Shown: positions 24,635-36,065 of the stretch, one piece after another
How the letters are laid out: every line of letters starts with the position of its first letter
How positions within the stretch are numbered: the stretch's first letter is position 1
NCBI GenBank assembly: GCA_026120185.1
Contig: JANUWF010000008.1
Coordinates: 6,758,001 to 6,822,000, forward strand
Reading direction: 5' to 3'
From: Voacanga thouarsii
Lineage: Eukaryota > Streptophyta > Magnoliopsida > Gentianales > Apocynaceae
DNA length: 64,000 nucleotides
Notes under the pieces: model-generated
Databases searched by the model: none
Told to the model about the DNA's origin: nothing
Seen by the model: the letters and a program-made list of their open reading frames with translations, nothing else
Program-made: the position numbers and the translations under genes

Positions 24635-26169
24635 ATGGTAGGATCAACTTCCACTTGGATTGTTGATTCAGGAGCCACTGATCATATCTGTAACTCCTTA
24701 CAGGGGTTTAGAAAGATAAGAAGACTCAAGAAGGGCAAACATGGGCTTCGAGTGGGTAATAGAGCACAAGTCTGGGCCCTTGTAGTGGGAGAGCTGGATC
24801 TTATTTTTTATTGTAATAAGATAGTGGTTTTAAATGATATTTTATATGCACCTGGTTTTCGTCAGAATTTGATTTCAGTTGCAAAACTTATTAATCAAGG
24901 ATATTCTGTATCTTTCCATTCTGGTATTTCTATCAGTGGAGATGGAGAAATTTTATGTACTGGGCACATGTATGGTAATCTGTTCTTTTTAAACCCTATT
25001 AGTAACCAATCAAATAACACTCTGTCTAAACCTTTAACTAAGAATAGAAAGACCAATATCAATGATTCATACCTTTGGCATCTAAGGTTGGGTCATATTA
25101 ACTCAACCAGGATTCAGAGGCTAATCCATGATGGGCCTTTGGGCTCATTGAGATTGGAAAGTTGGCCTCAGTGTGAATCCTGCCTGATAGGAAAGATGAC
25201 TAAGAGGTTATTTACACCAAGGAGGTGTTGAGTCTTGTTCACACTGATGTGTGTGGTCCATTGTCTACACCAGCTAGGGGAGGTTTTGAGTACTTCATCA
25301 TGTTCACGGATGATTGTACGAGGTATTATTACATTTACCTGATGAGACGCAAGTCTGACTCTTTTGACAAGTTCAAGGAGTTTAAGGCTGAAGTGGAGCG
25401 TCGAACAGGTAAATTAATCAAAACCTTACGATCGGATCATGGTGGAGAGTACCTCCTAGGTGAATTCAAGGACTACATGGTACATCACGGGATAGTATCC
25501 CAGCTCTCTGCGTCGGGAACACCCCAGCAGAACGGAGTAGCTGAGAGAAGGAATAGGACGTTGGTGGAAATGGTCCGAAGCATGATGTCTCATGCTACTC
25601 TTCCAGTGTCCTTTTAGGGATATGCCCTAGAGACAGCGGCATATATTCTGAACTTGGTGCCTTCCAAGTCAGTACCTAGGACTCCCTATGAGATGTGGAC
25701 TGGGCGTAAGCCAAGTCTGAATCATCTCAGGATTTGGGGTTGTCCATCTTATGTACTGATCAAGGAGGACAAGTTGGAACCAAGATCAGAATTATACTAT
25801 TTTGTTGGGTATCCAAAAGGGACAAAAGGAGGCTACTTTTATCATCATAAGGAGCAGAAGGTACTAGTTAGTACCAATGCTAGATACTTCGAAGATGATC
25901 AAAGTACTTCCACTAAAGGTTCAACAAGGTTGGAACTTGATGAGAAGTTATTTACGGAATCAACTTTTTCTAACCCGATTCTGGAACAAGAAGAGGCACA
26001 GCCTCAAGAGCCTGTGCAATTGGAGCCTCGTCGTAGTGGGAGAGTGTCTAGGGTTCCGGATAGATGGACAGGAGAAGCCTTTGAGCTGGTCTCCAACTAT
26101 TAGGAACAAGACCCCACTAGATACGAGGAGGCTATTGCTGATGCTGATGCAAATCTGTGGCATGAAACA
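24635..26169 (+). pseudogene. S protease and integrase, broken
   Basis: Protease shows the catalytic motif WIVDSGATDHIC near 24656-24692. Integrase has an intact HHCC zinc-binding region (HLRLGHINSTR, CESCLIGK; about 25075-25190) and all three core residues: HTDVCGPL near 25240, RSDHGGEY near 25432 and GVAERRNRT near 25540. A deletion near 25220 shifts the frame between the zinc-binding part and the core. TAG at 25615-25617 replaces a Trp and TAG at 26101-26103 cuts the linker before RT. The catalytic residues are unharmed, so inactivation looks recent. Confidence 0.9.
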
Positions 26170-27690
26170 ATGAAAGCCGAGATTGAGTCTATGTACCTCA
26201 ATCAGGTTTGGGATCTTGTAGCTTCACCTGAGGCGATAAAACCCATTGGATGCAAGTGGGTATACAAGAGAAAGAGAGGAGCGGATGGGAAGGTGGAAAC
26301 CTTCAAAGCTAGGCTTGTGGCGAAAGGGTATACTCAGAAAGAGGGAATCGACTATGAGGAAACCTTTTCCCCGATAGCCATGCTTAAATCCATCCGCATC
26401 CTCCTTGCCATTGCATGTCACTATAACTACGAGATATGGCAAATGGATGTCAAGACGGCATTTTTAAATGGCCATCTTAGCGAATACATCTATATGTCCC
26501 AACCAGAAGGCTTCATTGCTGAAGGCCAGGAACACATGGTTTGCAAGCTTAAGAAGTCCATTTATGGACTTAAGCAGGCATCGAGAGCGTGGAACATTCG
26601 TTTTGATGAGACTGTAAAGTCTTATGGTTTTATTCAAAACGAAGATGAACCATGCGTGTACAGGAAACTTGAAGGCATTAACGTGGTTTTTCTTGTTCTG
26701 TATGTAGATGACATTCTACTCATTGGAAATAATGTAGGGACATTATCATCTACAAAGGTTTGGCTGTCTAGTCAATTCAGTATGAAGGACTTGGGAGAAG
26801 CCAGCTACATTCTTGGGATTAGGCTTCTTAGAAATAGGAAGCAGAGAATGTTAGGGTTATCCCAAGCGACATACATTGACAAGATGCTGGTCAAGTACAG
26901 CATGGACTCATGCAAGGGAGCTCTAATCCCTTGCAGACATAGGTTGTCATTTTCTTCGAAGGACTGTCCTAAGTCTCAAGAAGAAAAGGACAGAATGAGT
27001 AGGATTCTCAACGCTTCGGCTGTGGGAAGTCTCATGTACGCCATGTTGTGTACTATGCCAGATATCTGCTTTGTCGTGGGCTTAGTTAGCAGATATCAAT
27101 CAAACTCAGGGGAGGTTCATTGGCAAGCTGTAAAGCATATTCTCAAGTACCTCAATGGAACGAGAGATTATATGCTGGTTTACAGGGCTAATGATTTGGT
27201 TCCTACAAGATACACAGACTCAGACTTCCAGGCGGATAAGGATGAGAGAAAATCCACTAGTGAATATGTCTTCATCTTGTCTGGAGGAGCAATTTCATGG
27301 AGGAGTATTAAGCAGTCTTGTATTGCTGACTCAACCATGGAAGCTGAGTATGTGGCTGCTTCGGAGGCGTCCAAGGAAGCAGTTTGGCTCCAGAAGTTCC
27401 TTTCAGAACCTGGAGTCGTACCACATATGGACAGGCCGATTGTGATGTATTGCGACAACACTGGAGCAGTATCGCAATATAAGGAACCTCGGAACCACAA
27501 GAAGGGGAAACACATCGAGAGGAAGTACCACCTGATTCGGGATTTCATCCAGAGATGGGAAGTCGTGGTGGAGCATATTGCCTCAGAAAACAATCTAGCA
27601 GATCCATTCACCAAGCCTTTGGCTGAGAGAGTCTTCAAGAGACACTTAGACGCCATAGGGGTAGGTGCCTATGGACTTACCCAATCTTAG
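26170..27690 (+). CDS. S reverse transcriptase and RNase H, open frame
   Basis: 506 codons without a stop. RT fingers begin with IKPIGCKWVYKRK. The first catalytic Asp is in QMDVKTAFLNG (GAT 26446-26448) and YVDD is at 26701-26712. The RNase H domain follows: YTDSDFQADKDERKS near 27210, DSTMEAEYVAAS near 27331, MYCDNTGAVSQ near 27445. It ends at TAG 27688-27690, just before the polypurine tract. In a live element it is the C-terminal part of one gag-pol polyprotein, so the ATG at 26170 is internal and not a true start. This is the only open pol segment of the older copia elements here. It cannot be made alone because upstream stops block the polyprotein. Confidence 0.9.
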   Translation: MKAEIESMYLNQVWDLVASPEAIKPIGCKWVYKRKRGADGKVETFKARLVAKGYTQKEGIDYEETFSPIAMLKSIRILLAIACHYNYEIWQMDVKTAFLNGHLSEYIYMSQPEGFIAEGQEHMVCKLKKSIYGLKQASRAWNIRFDETVKSYGFIQNEDEPCVYRKLEGINVVFLVLYVDDILLIGNNVGTLSSTKVWLSSQFSMKDLGEASYILGIRLLRNRKQRMLGLSQATYIDKMLVKYSMDSCKGALIPCRHRLSFSSKDCPKSQEEKDRMSRILNASAVGSLMYAMLCTMPDICFVVGLVSRYQSNSGEVHWQAVKHILKYLNGTRDYMLVYRANDLVPTRYTDSDFQADKDERKSTSEYVFILSGGAISWRSIKQSCIADSTMEAEYVAASEASKEAVWLQKFLSEPGVVPHMDRPIVMYCDNTGAVSQYKEPRNHKKGKHIERKYHLIRDFIQRWEVVVEHIASENNLADPFTKPLAERVFKRHLDAIGVGAYGLTQS

Positions 27691-27706
27691 AGTGCAAGTG
27701 GGAGAT
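27691..27706 (+). promoter_or_regulatory. Polypurine tract of S
   Basis: AGTGCAAGTGGGAGAT lies between the stop codon and the 3' LTR, the plus-strand primer shared with N. Confidence 0.9.
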
Positions 27707-29726
27707 TGTTGGATTGTATGCCCTCTTAGACTAGGTTTCTGATGTAAAATCGAATATTTTAATAAAAGAATTTATTTTCAGAAATTGTTTGTGAATTTAC
27801 TTTTTGTTTGTGCACGATTTTCGTTTAGAACAGACCCATTGTGTTTAAATAAATGATCCATGTGAATGGTGGTCTTTCACAGTAAGGTATGGATCACGGG
27901 TTATTTAACACATAAACTTTTGTTCTTAACCTATTGATGAGACTGGGAATCTCATCATGTTTAGGTTATTATGTTATGAATTCCGAATGGGGAATAGATT
28001 ACCTTTAGCCAGTGGGTAGTCCACTCACTTCATGACATAAGCGTATTTCGAATACGTAGAACAGGACTTGTAGTAGTGGTTTCTCAAAGTACTATATGGT
28101 AGAAACCTAGACTACTACCACTATAGCGTGGACTAGTACTCTACGATTTGAGTATGAGTTGGTGGTCTGGCGAAGCTGGAAGCATATATACTTTGATTTG
28201 CTATAGTTGAGGTTCTATCGTAGGGCCAATATACTTGCATGTTGGGTATGTGTGACTAGTTAGTTAAGACAAACTTGTACAAGATAATTTCTGCACTATA
28301 TCACCCCTTGTGGTTGTCCAAATGATCTAAAATGTCCAGGGCCCTGGGAAACATGACTTGGATGTTTGCTTTAGGGTAGCTCCCTTGGAAAGCGGAAACA
28401 CTCCAGGAAGTCGTGGATCATTGGACTAGAAGCCTAAAGATGGTAGATGTCGTTTAGAGGGGTGTTAGTGCACTTCTTCCTCTCTAAATGTACGGCGATG
28501 TGTAGAGGGGTATTTTAGTCATTTCACCTGTAGGTCGAAGACTTTGCTAATGCAGCATTGTCCTTGGGATCAATATTTCCTTATGGTGATATTAGGAAAT
28601 ATTTAAAATGCAAAATACAGCTAGTTATATAGCAGGGGTATTTTGGTCTTTTTAGTAGCCAAGGCGATGTGTCTTTTTGGTCCTCGGAATTGCCCGTAAG
28701 TCCTAACTAATTTTGGATTGAGGAATTGATCTCAGTTGAAGAGGATTTTATTTTATTTTATTTTATTCAGGAAGTCTAATTTATTATTGGACTGGAATAA
28801 AATAAATTAATTAATTAAAATAGGAGTTGAGAGGAATTAATTATCTAGTTTATTTGGTTAATTAATTATTCAGGGCCTAGGTCCAGTATGAATAATTAAG
28901 AAATTAACCTGGCCTTAAATTAGGGAAAATAATTAATGTTTAATTATTTATTGGGTTATTTATATAGGCCCAAGAAATAAATAATTAAAGATTAATTATT
29001 TTGGTTCATTTGGGCTCATTAATTATTTATTGGGTTATTTATATAAGCCCAGAAAATAAATAATTATTGTTTATTATTTTGGGCCTTTTGGGTCCAAGAA
29101 AAATAATAAATATTTTTCTGGCCCAATAGCTTGGACCTTGGGGTTTTTTCCATATACGGTTAAGAAGAGTTTAGGGTTAGGCAAAACTTATTCTCAGGAT
29201 AACATCCGGATGTTTTGAAATCCCGGGGATATGTTTATCAGATAATGAAAGACTCAATTTTGGCTAACTAATAAACAAGTATCTGGGAAATGAAAACCCG
29301 AATCCTCCTAAGCTTATCAGAGCCTCACGTGAGTCTCTCTCTCTCAACGTCTCTCTCCTTCCTCTGGGTTTACTCGTTCTTTGCTAACCAATAGCAAGTG
29401 AACCAAGGAGAATTGAGACCGTTCCTCTTCACCATAGTGTTCACCGACTAGAGGTTAGGCTAAGGAATATTCCGAGAGCTGGAAAGCTTAGCGTTGATGC
29501 AAACAGGGCGAAGTAGAAGGCTAGCGGGTGTTCAACCGGAAGCTTCTTCAAGTGGGCAAAGCGAGGCGATCCCAATCGTTCAACCCGCTCTTACTCAACC
29601 TAGAAGGGTTAAGGAGCGCAAAGGTATGATCTTCACGCTTCCGTATAGCCTTTAAGGCTTGGTTTTATTTTTTTCTGGTTTTTTCCCGTGACTGCACATG
29701 CTACCTTCTGTTTTTCGGTTCCCTCA
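27707..29726 (+). repeat. 3' LTR of S
   Basis: 2020 bp, nearly identical to 19972-21993 and followed by target duplication GGCAC. Confidence 0.95.
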
Positions 29727-29731
29727 GGCAC

Positions 29732-30600
29732 AGGGTATCTAAAGAATGCCTTAAACTTGAAACAACCATTTAACCCTTTAGAAGATTTATCACAATGAAA
29801 ATTCCCCTAAAACCTTAGCAATCGAGTTCTTAAAGATTGGATCAAGAAATCCTTACTTTTTAATGCTTCTACAAATACCAAGTTACCTCCCTGAAATTGG
29901 AGTGAATGGTAGAATTTGTTAATATCCTCTAAGGACTTTGTATGATGTAGCATTGAAAGATCCAACTCCTTGAGGCATGTTAAGCTTAACACATCATCAT
30001 TTGGACCATTATTCTCCAAGAATTGAGAGGAACCTAAAAAATCATGTGACAAAGGGATATTAGAATTATTAGCACATAGAGTAGAATCGAATACCTCTCT
30101 TGCCACATTGGGCAAGTGTTCCTCATATCCTCTCTCCTCTCCTTGGGGGTTCTCTTGTGCAAGTGTATAGGTTTTTATGCAATCTTCAACTAACTTGGTG
30201 AGTTGTGTTCTTGCAAAGCTCATTCATTAGGATGCTTCTTCGTACCCCCTAATGGATGTGTTTGTGTAGGCAACAAAGAATTAAATTGAAGCTTCTAGTG
30301 ACGTTTCACTAAAAGCGTTAATGGGAGCTTGCAACCTTACCAACATATCATCATTATAGCTCCTTTGACATTATGCCCATGAATAATTGTCCATGGTGAT
30401 GTTTTGAATCTCACACTCAAAGAAAAATAAAAATCAAATCAAAAATAAAAATAAAAATAACAAAAATAACAGAAAAATAAAGAAAAGACAAATATATAAA
30501 TTAGAAATATTCACAAACTACCTAAACCCAAAAGTTAGTGATATATACAGATACAACAAAGGCTAAATCAACAAGATTCGAGTGTTTTCGATAGTGCCCG
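29732..30600 (-). other. G1 interior, 5' half, with a 138-codon reading frame
   Basis: On the complement, the primer site is followed by an AT-rich leader and one frame, 30223 to 29807 (138 codons, starting MSFARTQLTKLVEDC). Its stop at 29807 leaves no room for a longer gag. I recognise no domain. It is rather acidic and polar, with no zinc knuckle, no protease triplet and no membrane segment. It may be a remnant of the N-terminal gag of the parent element or a short accessory frame. An (AAAAAT)n-like tract lies near 30420-30475. Confidence 0.5.
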
Positions 30601-30618
30601 TCCCTTGTAACGGCATCA
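30601..30618 (-). promoter_or_regulatory. Primer-binding site of G1 (tRNA-Asp type)
   Basis: The complement TGATGCCGTTACAAGGGA sits six bases inside the LTR. It matches TGGCGCCGTTGCCGGGGA, the complement of the 3' end of tRNA-Asp, with four changes, mainly G/C to A/T. This site is typical of Athila/Tat gypsy elements. Confidence 0.8.
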
Positions 30619-30624
30619 AAAACT

Positions 30625-31537
30625 TGATGTGTATTTTTTAGTGTAGAAAATATTACCAATAAATAACACAATTTCTCAAGTTTTAATTAAAATGCCAACT
30701 ACTAAAACTACACATATATGCAAGTATACCCATTGTATAATATAGGGACTAGCAAGTATTGAATCCACGAGAACTTAGGCTTCCACCTTACTTTACCCAA
30801 ATCTTTATTATTTAGCCAATAAAATAAGAAGAGAATAAAAATAAATAAATAAATAAAGATAAAATTAGATATAACTCAAGGATGAAATTTTATGTAATTA
30901 GACAATTATCTTGAAAACATAATATTAAATCACTTAGCATTTATCACAATCAATTGTTATCTTGACAACATGAAGGAACTTAAGTAAAATCTAATCGTTT
31001 CCCAATTTATGAACTTATTTATGTAGATTCTACTTTTTTTCCCAATCTATGGAATCACTATCCCTTGATTAATTTAGTAGATTTTCCAATCAAACCAAAA
31101 CAACCAAAAGATGCATTAAACTCATACCTTATAAACATGAAATTAGCCAAAGACCCCATGCTCTAATCAACCAATCTTTGATTACTTTAAATAGGCTTCT
31201 AAGAGGCTAAAATTCATCTTCTAAGAGTTCTAGGACAAGTAGACATTGAAAAATATCAAAACTCTTGGAAATTACCAAATCCGCGCAAGATTGGAAAAGT
31301 TCACCGACTTTGGGCAGAGTGGAGCCGACGCTAGCTCTGTGGGTCACGGCCGACATCTGTCGTGCTCTGACGGCGACGGTTTGTTCGTTTTTTTATCATT
31401 TTCTGTAATAAAAATCCAAAATACCTTTCTAATGGAAAATATCATATATGAAAGAATATGCCTGGTTATTACAACAAATATATCACAAAAAAACCCTCAA
31501 ATAACTAGAAAAATATAGATGAATTTTGCCTCTATCA
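30625..31537 (-). repeat. 5' LTR of G1 (D)
   Basis: 913 bp with TGATGTGT and CTATCA termini. It is related to solo LTRs A, B and C (1.44-1.55 kb), with shared ends and a shared ACCCTCAAATAACTAG block, but is shorter in the middle. The right end borders P directly. Confidence 0.85.
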
Positions 31538-32200
31538 GTAAGAATAGAGTTAACTCTAATGATGTCCATTACTTCATGTTAGCTACTATAAACTCTGAAC
31601 TTCAAAAATAGCTTGAAGAAGTATAGGCATATGATATAATTGTACTTCTCAAGGAAATTTTCCAAGAATGACCACGTCGAGAAAGGTTCCACACTTACAA
31701 GGTGTCAAATGCTTGTAAGATGGCTTCTAGTACCTCAGTGAGTACTCATATCCTTAAAATAAAAGGTTACCTTGACCATTTTGAAAGGCACCCCAGTTAA
31801 TCATGATATAACTATAGATTTGATCTTAAGCTTATTGCTCTCCCAGGGTATGACCAAATTTTCATGAATTTTAACATGCATAATATGGAGAAGTCTATTA
31901 CGAAATTATATAGGATGTTAAAATAAGCTAAACTAAATATTAAGAAGAATACTTCTAGTGTTCTAATGGTTTAAAAGAGGAAAGAGAAGAAGAAGAACAA
32001 CCGAAAGGGCAAAGTCATGGCTAATAAGGGCAAGAACAAAGTAAAGTCAAAATTTAAGCCCAAACCTAAAGTCAAGACACCAAAAGAGGGAGCTTGTCAC
32101 TATTATAGGGAACCAAATCATTGGTTAAGAAATTGAAAGCTCTATTTAGAAGAAAAGAAAAAGAAGAAGGACAGTGAACTGTTGCTTCAAGTATTCATGT
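31538..32200 (+). pseudogene. P gag fragment
   Basis: Aligns with N gag from about 6570 to 7215 (matches at MNFNMHNMEKSIT near 31863 and the basic stretch near 31980-32090). The zinc knuckle near 32097 reads CHYY...NHW and ends in a stop, so two Cys are lost. Several stops and frame changes occur. Confidence 0.8.
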
Positions 32201-33776
32201 TTATGAAATTAATTTATCTACTTCAAATTCGTGTGTATTGAATATCGGATGTGGATCTCACATTTGTGTAAATGTGCAGGATCTTAAAAGGACTAGATCC
32301 TTGGCAAAAGGTGAGGTGGACCTACAAGTTGCAAATGGACCAAAAATTGTTGCAATAGTTATAGGAACATTTGAATTAATCTTGCCCAATAAACTTGTTT
32401 TAGAACTGAATGATTGTTTTTATGTTCTTGTTATGAGTAGGAATATTATTTTAGTTTCTTGTTTAGATTGGGATTGTTTTGAATTTGTTATTCACAATAA
32501 CATTTGCTCTATTAATAAAAATAGTATTTTCTATGAAGATACCTCATTATCAAATGGACTTTATATTCTTAATTGTCATGGATCTTCCAACAAGTTTATC
32601 TATAACATTAATACTAAGAGATTAAAATCTAATGATTTAAATTAGACTTACTTATGACGTTGTCATTTGGTCCATATAAATGAGAAATGCATATCAAAGC
32701 TTTATAATGATGGGCTTATAAATTCGTTTGGTTTAGAATCTTACGAAACATGTGATTCTTATTTATTGGGCAAAATGACTAAGGTACCTTTCAAGGGACA
32801 AAATGAAAAGGCCATTGATTTATTGGGCCTAATACATGTTGATGTATGTGGACCATTGAATACACATGGACGAGGAGGATTTTAATATTTCATTACATTT
32901 ATGGATGATTTTAGCAGATATGGCTACCTATATCTGATGAAACATTAATTTGAGTCTTTTTAGAAATTCAAGGAATTTAAAAATGAAGTACAAAATTAAC
33001 TTAGCAAAAGTATCAAAACACTTTAACTAGATAGAGGTGTTGAATATTTGAGCCAAGAGTTTGACACGCATCTTAAGAACTGTGGAATTATCTCACAATT
33101 GACTCTACCAGGAATACCTCAATGGAAAGGTATATCTGAACGGAGAAAATGGATTTTATCAAATATGGTTCGATCTATTATGAGTCAAATAGATCTTCCC
33201 ATGTCCTTTTAGGTTTATGCCTTAGAAAATGTTGCGTTCATACTGAATTGAGTTCCAATTAAAACAGTTCAAAAGATATTATATGAGATATGGACAGGGA
33301 AATGACCTAGTTTGTCATTTCTCAAGATTTGGGGTTGCGAGGCTTACGTGAAGTAATTATTTTCTGATAAACTTGCACCCAAATAAAATAAATGCTTATT
33401 TGTGGGGTATCCTAAGGAAACTAAAGGATATCAATTCTATCTCCAAGTAGAAAATAAAGCAATTGTTACCTTAAATAGATTCTTTCTTGAACAATAATTT
33501 ATTTCCAAAAGAATCAATAGGAGTAAGATAAATATTGATGAAATTTGAGAGCCATAATTAGTTCCTAAACCAAAAAATAAATCTCGATTAGATGATTCAC
33601 AAGTCCAAGATAAGTCTACTCCTATAGAACAAGGTCCTTAAAGGTTTGGTATGCTTCGTCAACCACATGAGCAATATAGATTTCTCATAATTGATTAGCA
33701 TAATATGAAACTCATGGTTAATGATTAGCCTACTTCTCATCAAAAGCCATTAGGAGTTCTGACTCTGAGAAATGAT
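32201..33776 (+). pseudogene. P protease and integrase, broken
   Basis: Open pieces at 32238-32645 (protease tail and start of integrase, including the GCGSHICVNVQDLKR stretch) and 32667-32885 (zinc-binding part, YETCDSYLLGKMTK; core start HVDVCGPLNTHG near 32840 with the first Asp kept). Beyond this, the core and C-terminus are readable only by alignment to N, with stops near 32884, 32947 and 33211 and others. The CxxC is altered as in N, so that change predates the split of the two copies. Confidence 0.8.
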
Positions 33777-34523
33777 TAGCAAAGGCCCGGTTCGACCCCA
33801 TTACGGTAGGCCTGCTTGCGTCCATGCCGAGCTAGGAAAATAATTTCCTAGTTGGCCCACCCATGAACCGGCGGGCCAACCCGTCAGAATTCAACTCTTT
33901 ATTTTTTTATTTTACATTCCTCCCCCAATAGCCATATTTACTTTTCTACCTCAAAAACTCTATAAATACTCCAAATTCACCCAAAAACTTACCAAATATT
34001 CTCCTCAAACCTCAATTCTCTCTATTTCTTTTACAAAAAATTGTTAAAATAGATTTTTTTTTTTTGCATATATATTTAGAATTCTTCAAGCATCTTCTTT
34101 AAAATTTAAAAGTGTATTAAGTAGTGGTCAAGCATTAATATCTTAAGATATTGTTATATTTAAATTTTAAATAATATATTACTTTTTAAGAGATTTAGGT
34201 ATCAAATTTCTCATATATAATTTTTATTTTATTAATTAATAATAACAGTATGAGTCTAAGCCAAACATCTCACCACTTCAAAGTATCTTTTCTTAATAAA
34301 TATAAATAATCATATTATTTAAATCATAAAAAATTTAAAATTTAAAATTTAAAATAAAAAAAATTGGCCCACTTAATCGGGCCGGGAGCCTCGTGGTCCT
34401 AGGGGATGGTCCATGCCGGTCACTTGGCCATTAGCCCTGGGCCCGGCCAAGCCTACCTGATCGGGCCTGGGACCGGCCCAACATAGCCCGAACTCGTATG
34501 GTCCAGGATGCTTGTCATTGCTA
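33777..34523. mobile_element. hAT-like non-autonomous DNA transposon
   Basis: 747 bp interrupting the P linker. Ends are TAGCAAAGG... and ...CATTGCTA, an imperfect terminal inverted repeat. Flanks are GAAATGAT (33769-33776) and GAAATGGC (34524-34531), an 8-bp target duplication with two transitions. Removing it and one repeat restores the N-like sequence. 8-bp duplications are the mark of hAT elements. Both subterminal regions are rich in GGCCC/GGGCC motifs and the centre is AT-rich with a T12 run near 34058. No transposase frame is present. Confidence 0.8.
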
Positions 34524-36062
34524 GAAATGGCTAGAGGCCATGAAATTTGAGATGTAATCTATGTTGGATAACCAAGTCTAGACTTTAGTCAATCCACTTG
34601 AAGGTTCAAAAACTATTGGGTACAAATGGGTTTTCAAAAAGAAAATAGACATAGAAGGAAATGTACATACTTACAAAGCATGATTGGTTGCGAAATGTTA
34701 TAGACAAACTTATGGTATAGGCTATAATAAAACCTTCTCACCAGTTGTAATGTTTAAATCTATTAATATTTTTCTTACCATAGCAGCCTATTATGACTAT
34801 GAAATTTAGCAAATGGATGTTAAAATAATATTTTTTTCATAGAAACTCACTTGAGGATGCGTGCATAACACAACCGAGGGTTTTGTTGATTCTTTAAATC
34901 CTAATGAAGTGTGCAAGCTTCAAAGATCCATTTATGAATTAAAACAAGCATCTTGAAGTTAGAATCTTCATTTTGATGAAGCAATTAAGAAACTTGACTT
35001 TATTAAAAAATGAAGATAAGCCTTGTTTCTGTAAGAAAACAAGAAGGAATGCAATAGTCTTTTTGATCCTCTATGTTGATGACATCGTGCTCATTGAAAA
35101 TGACAACCCAACTTTACAAAGTGTATAGATGTGGTTGAAAATTATTTTTCAACAAAATACTTAGGTGAAGCTGTCTACATTCTAGGCGTAAGGATCTATA
35201 GAGATAGATCTAGAAAGCTAATTGATTTAAGTCAAAGTGTATATGTTGACAAAGTGCTAAAAAAGTTTAGTATAAAAAAATTCTAACAGAGGTTTCTTGT
35301 CAATGTCTCATGGTGTTAAGCTCAGCAAAATTCAGAGTCCTTCTAAAAAGGATGAATATGAGCGCATGAATAAGATACCATACGTTTCTTCTTTAGGATC
35401 TATCATATCTACTATGTTGTGTACTTAACATGATATCTTATATACAATGAGCAAAATGAGCAGATTCCAATCAAATCCTAGAGAGCCATACTGAACTGTT
35501 GTCAAGAACATACTTAAGTACTCAATGAGGACTAAAAATATGTTCTTAATATACGAAAGATAAGAAGACGAGCTAGTTGTAAACAGTCACACTAATGCTA
35601 GCTTTAGTCTAACATAGATTATTTTAAATCCCTATCAAGTTTTCTATTTTATTTGAATGGAGGTGTTGTGAACTGAAAAATTCAAAGTAAGACACCATGG
35701 CCGATTCTACTATAGAACTGAGTACATAGCTATCTCAACTACAGCTAAAGAAGCAATTTGGATTAGAAAGTTCATTACTAGACTAAATATAGTTCCTAGC
35801 ATTGTAAACCCAGTGGATTTTTTTGGTGATAACAATGGAGTCATTGCACAAGCTAAGAATCAAGATCACATCAGCGATCCAAAAATATACTCAAACATTT
35901 CCACCTTATTCGAGAAATTGTTAATAGAAAAGATGTAAAAGTAGGTAAGGTATCAACTAATGATAACACTATAGATTCGCCTCTCCCATTTTCTAAGTAT
36001 GATAGCCATACTTGATCAATGAGATTGCTATTTATATTAAATTGGTCTTAGTGTAAGTAGGA
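34524..36062 (+). pseudogene. P reverse transcriptase and RNase H, broken
   Basis: Aligns with N 8800-10329. The first catalytic Asp is kept (CAAATGGATGTT near 34811) and so is the YVDD codon run near 35066, but stops and indels occur throughout (for example near 34683, 34807 and 34954). RNase H is traceable near 35580-35900. It ends before a mutated polypurine tract near 36050-36065. Confidence 0.8.
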
Positions 36063-36065
36063 GAT

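Larger units (their letters stand above)
19972..29726 (+). mobile_element. Element S: complete Ty1/copia retrotransposon
   Basis: 9755 bp with LTRs 19972-21993 (2022 bp) and 27707-29726 (2020 bp), TG...CA ends and a perfect target duplication GGCAC (19967-19971 and 29727-29731). It has a primer site, a 1.8-kb leader, gag-protease-integrase-RT-RNase H and a polypurine tract. LTRs differ at about 3% over their first 310 bases by eye, so the insertion is fairly recent. RT and RNase H are fully open. Gag and integrase are cut by stops and frameshifts, so the copy could move only with help. RT type suggests the Tork/Angela group; M is a relative. Confidence 0.95.
17968..31537 (-). mobile_element. 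Element G1: gypsy-type LTR element without pol
   Basis: Reads right to left: 5' LTR 30625-31537, tRNA-Asp primer site 30601-30618, internal DNA 29732-30600 and 18180-19971, polypurine tract at 18180-18192, and 212 bp of 3' LTR (17968-18179) before M interrupts it. S (19972-29726) is inserted in the interior. Without S the interior is only about 2.7 kb and holds no gag-pol motif. This fits a LARD-like non-autonomous element mobilised by an Athila/Tat relative (the primer site is that group's hallmark). G1 starts abruptly inside the gag of P at 31537/31538. Its left end is outside the window, so the target duplication cannot be checked. Confidence 0.8.

Noticed and set aside
26224..27656. Complement frames of 72 and 158 codons opposite S RT
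   Set aside because: Shadows of the RT/RNase H frame. A similar shadow appears at 72-260 opposite the M RT fragment.
29807..30223. 138-codon frame on the complement as a host gene
   Set aside because: It lies between the primer site and interior of G1 and has no recognisable domain, so it is kept as part of that element and not as a plant gene.
30601..30618. tRNA-Asp gene fragment
   Set aside because: The similarity to the tRNA 3' end is in complement and borders an LTR terminus, so it is a primer-binding site. No tRNA body is present.
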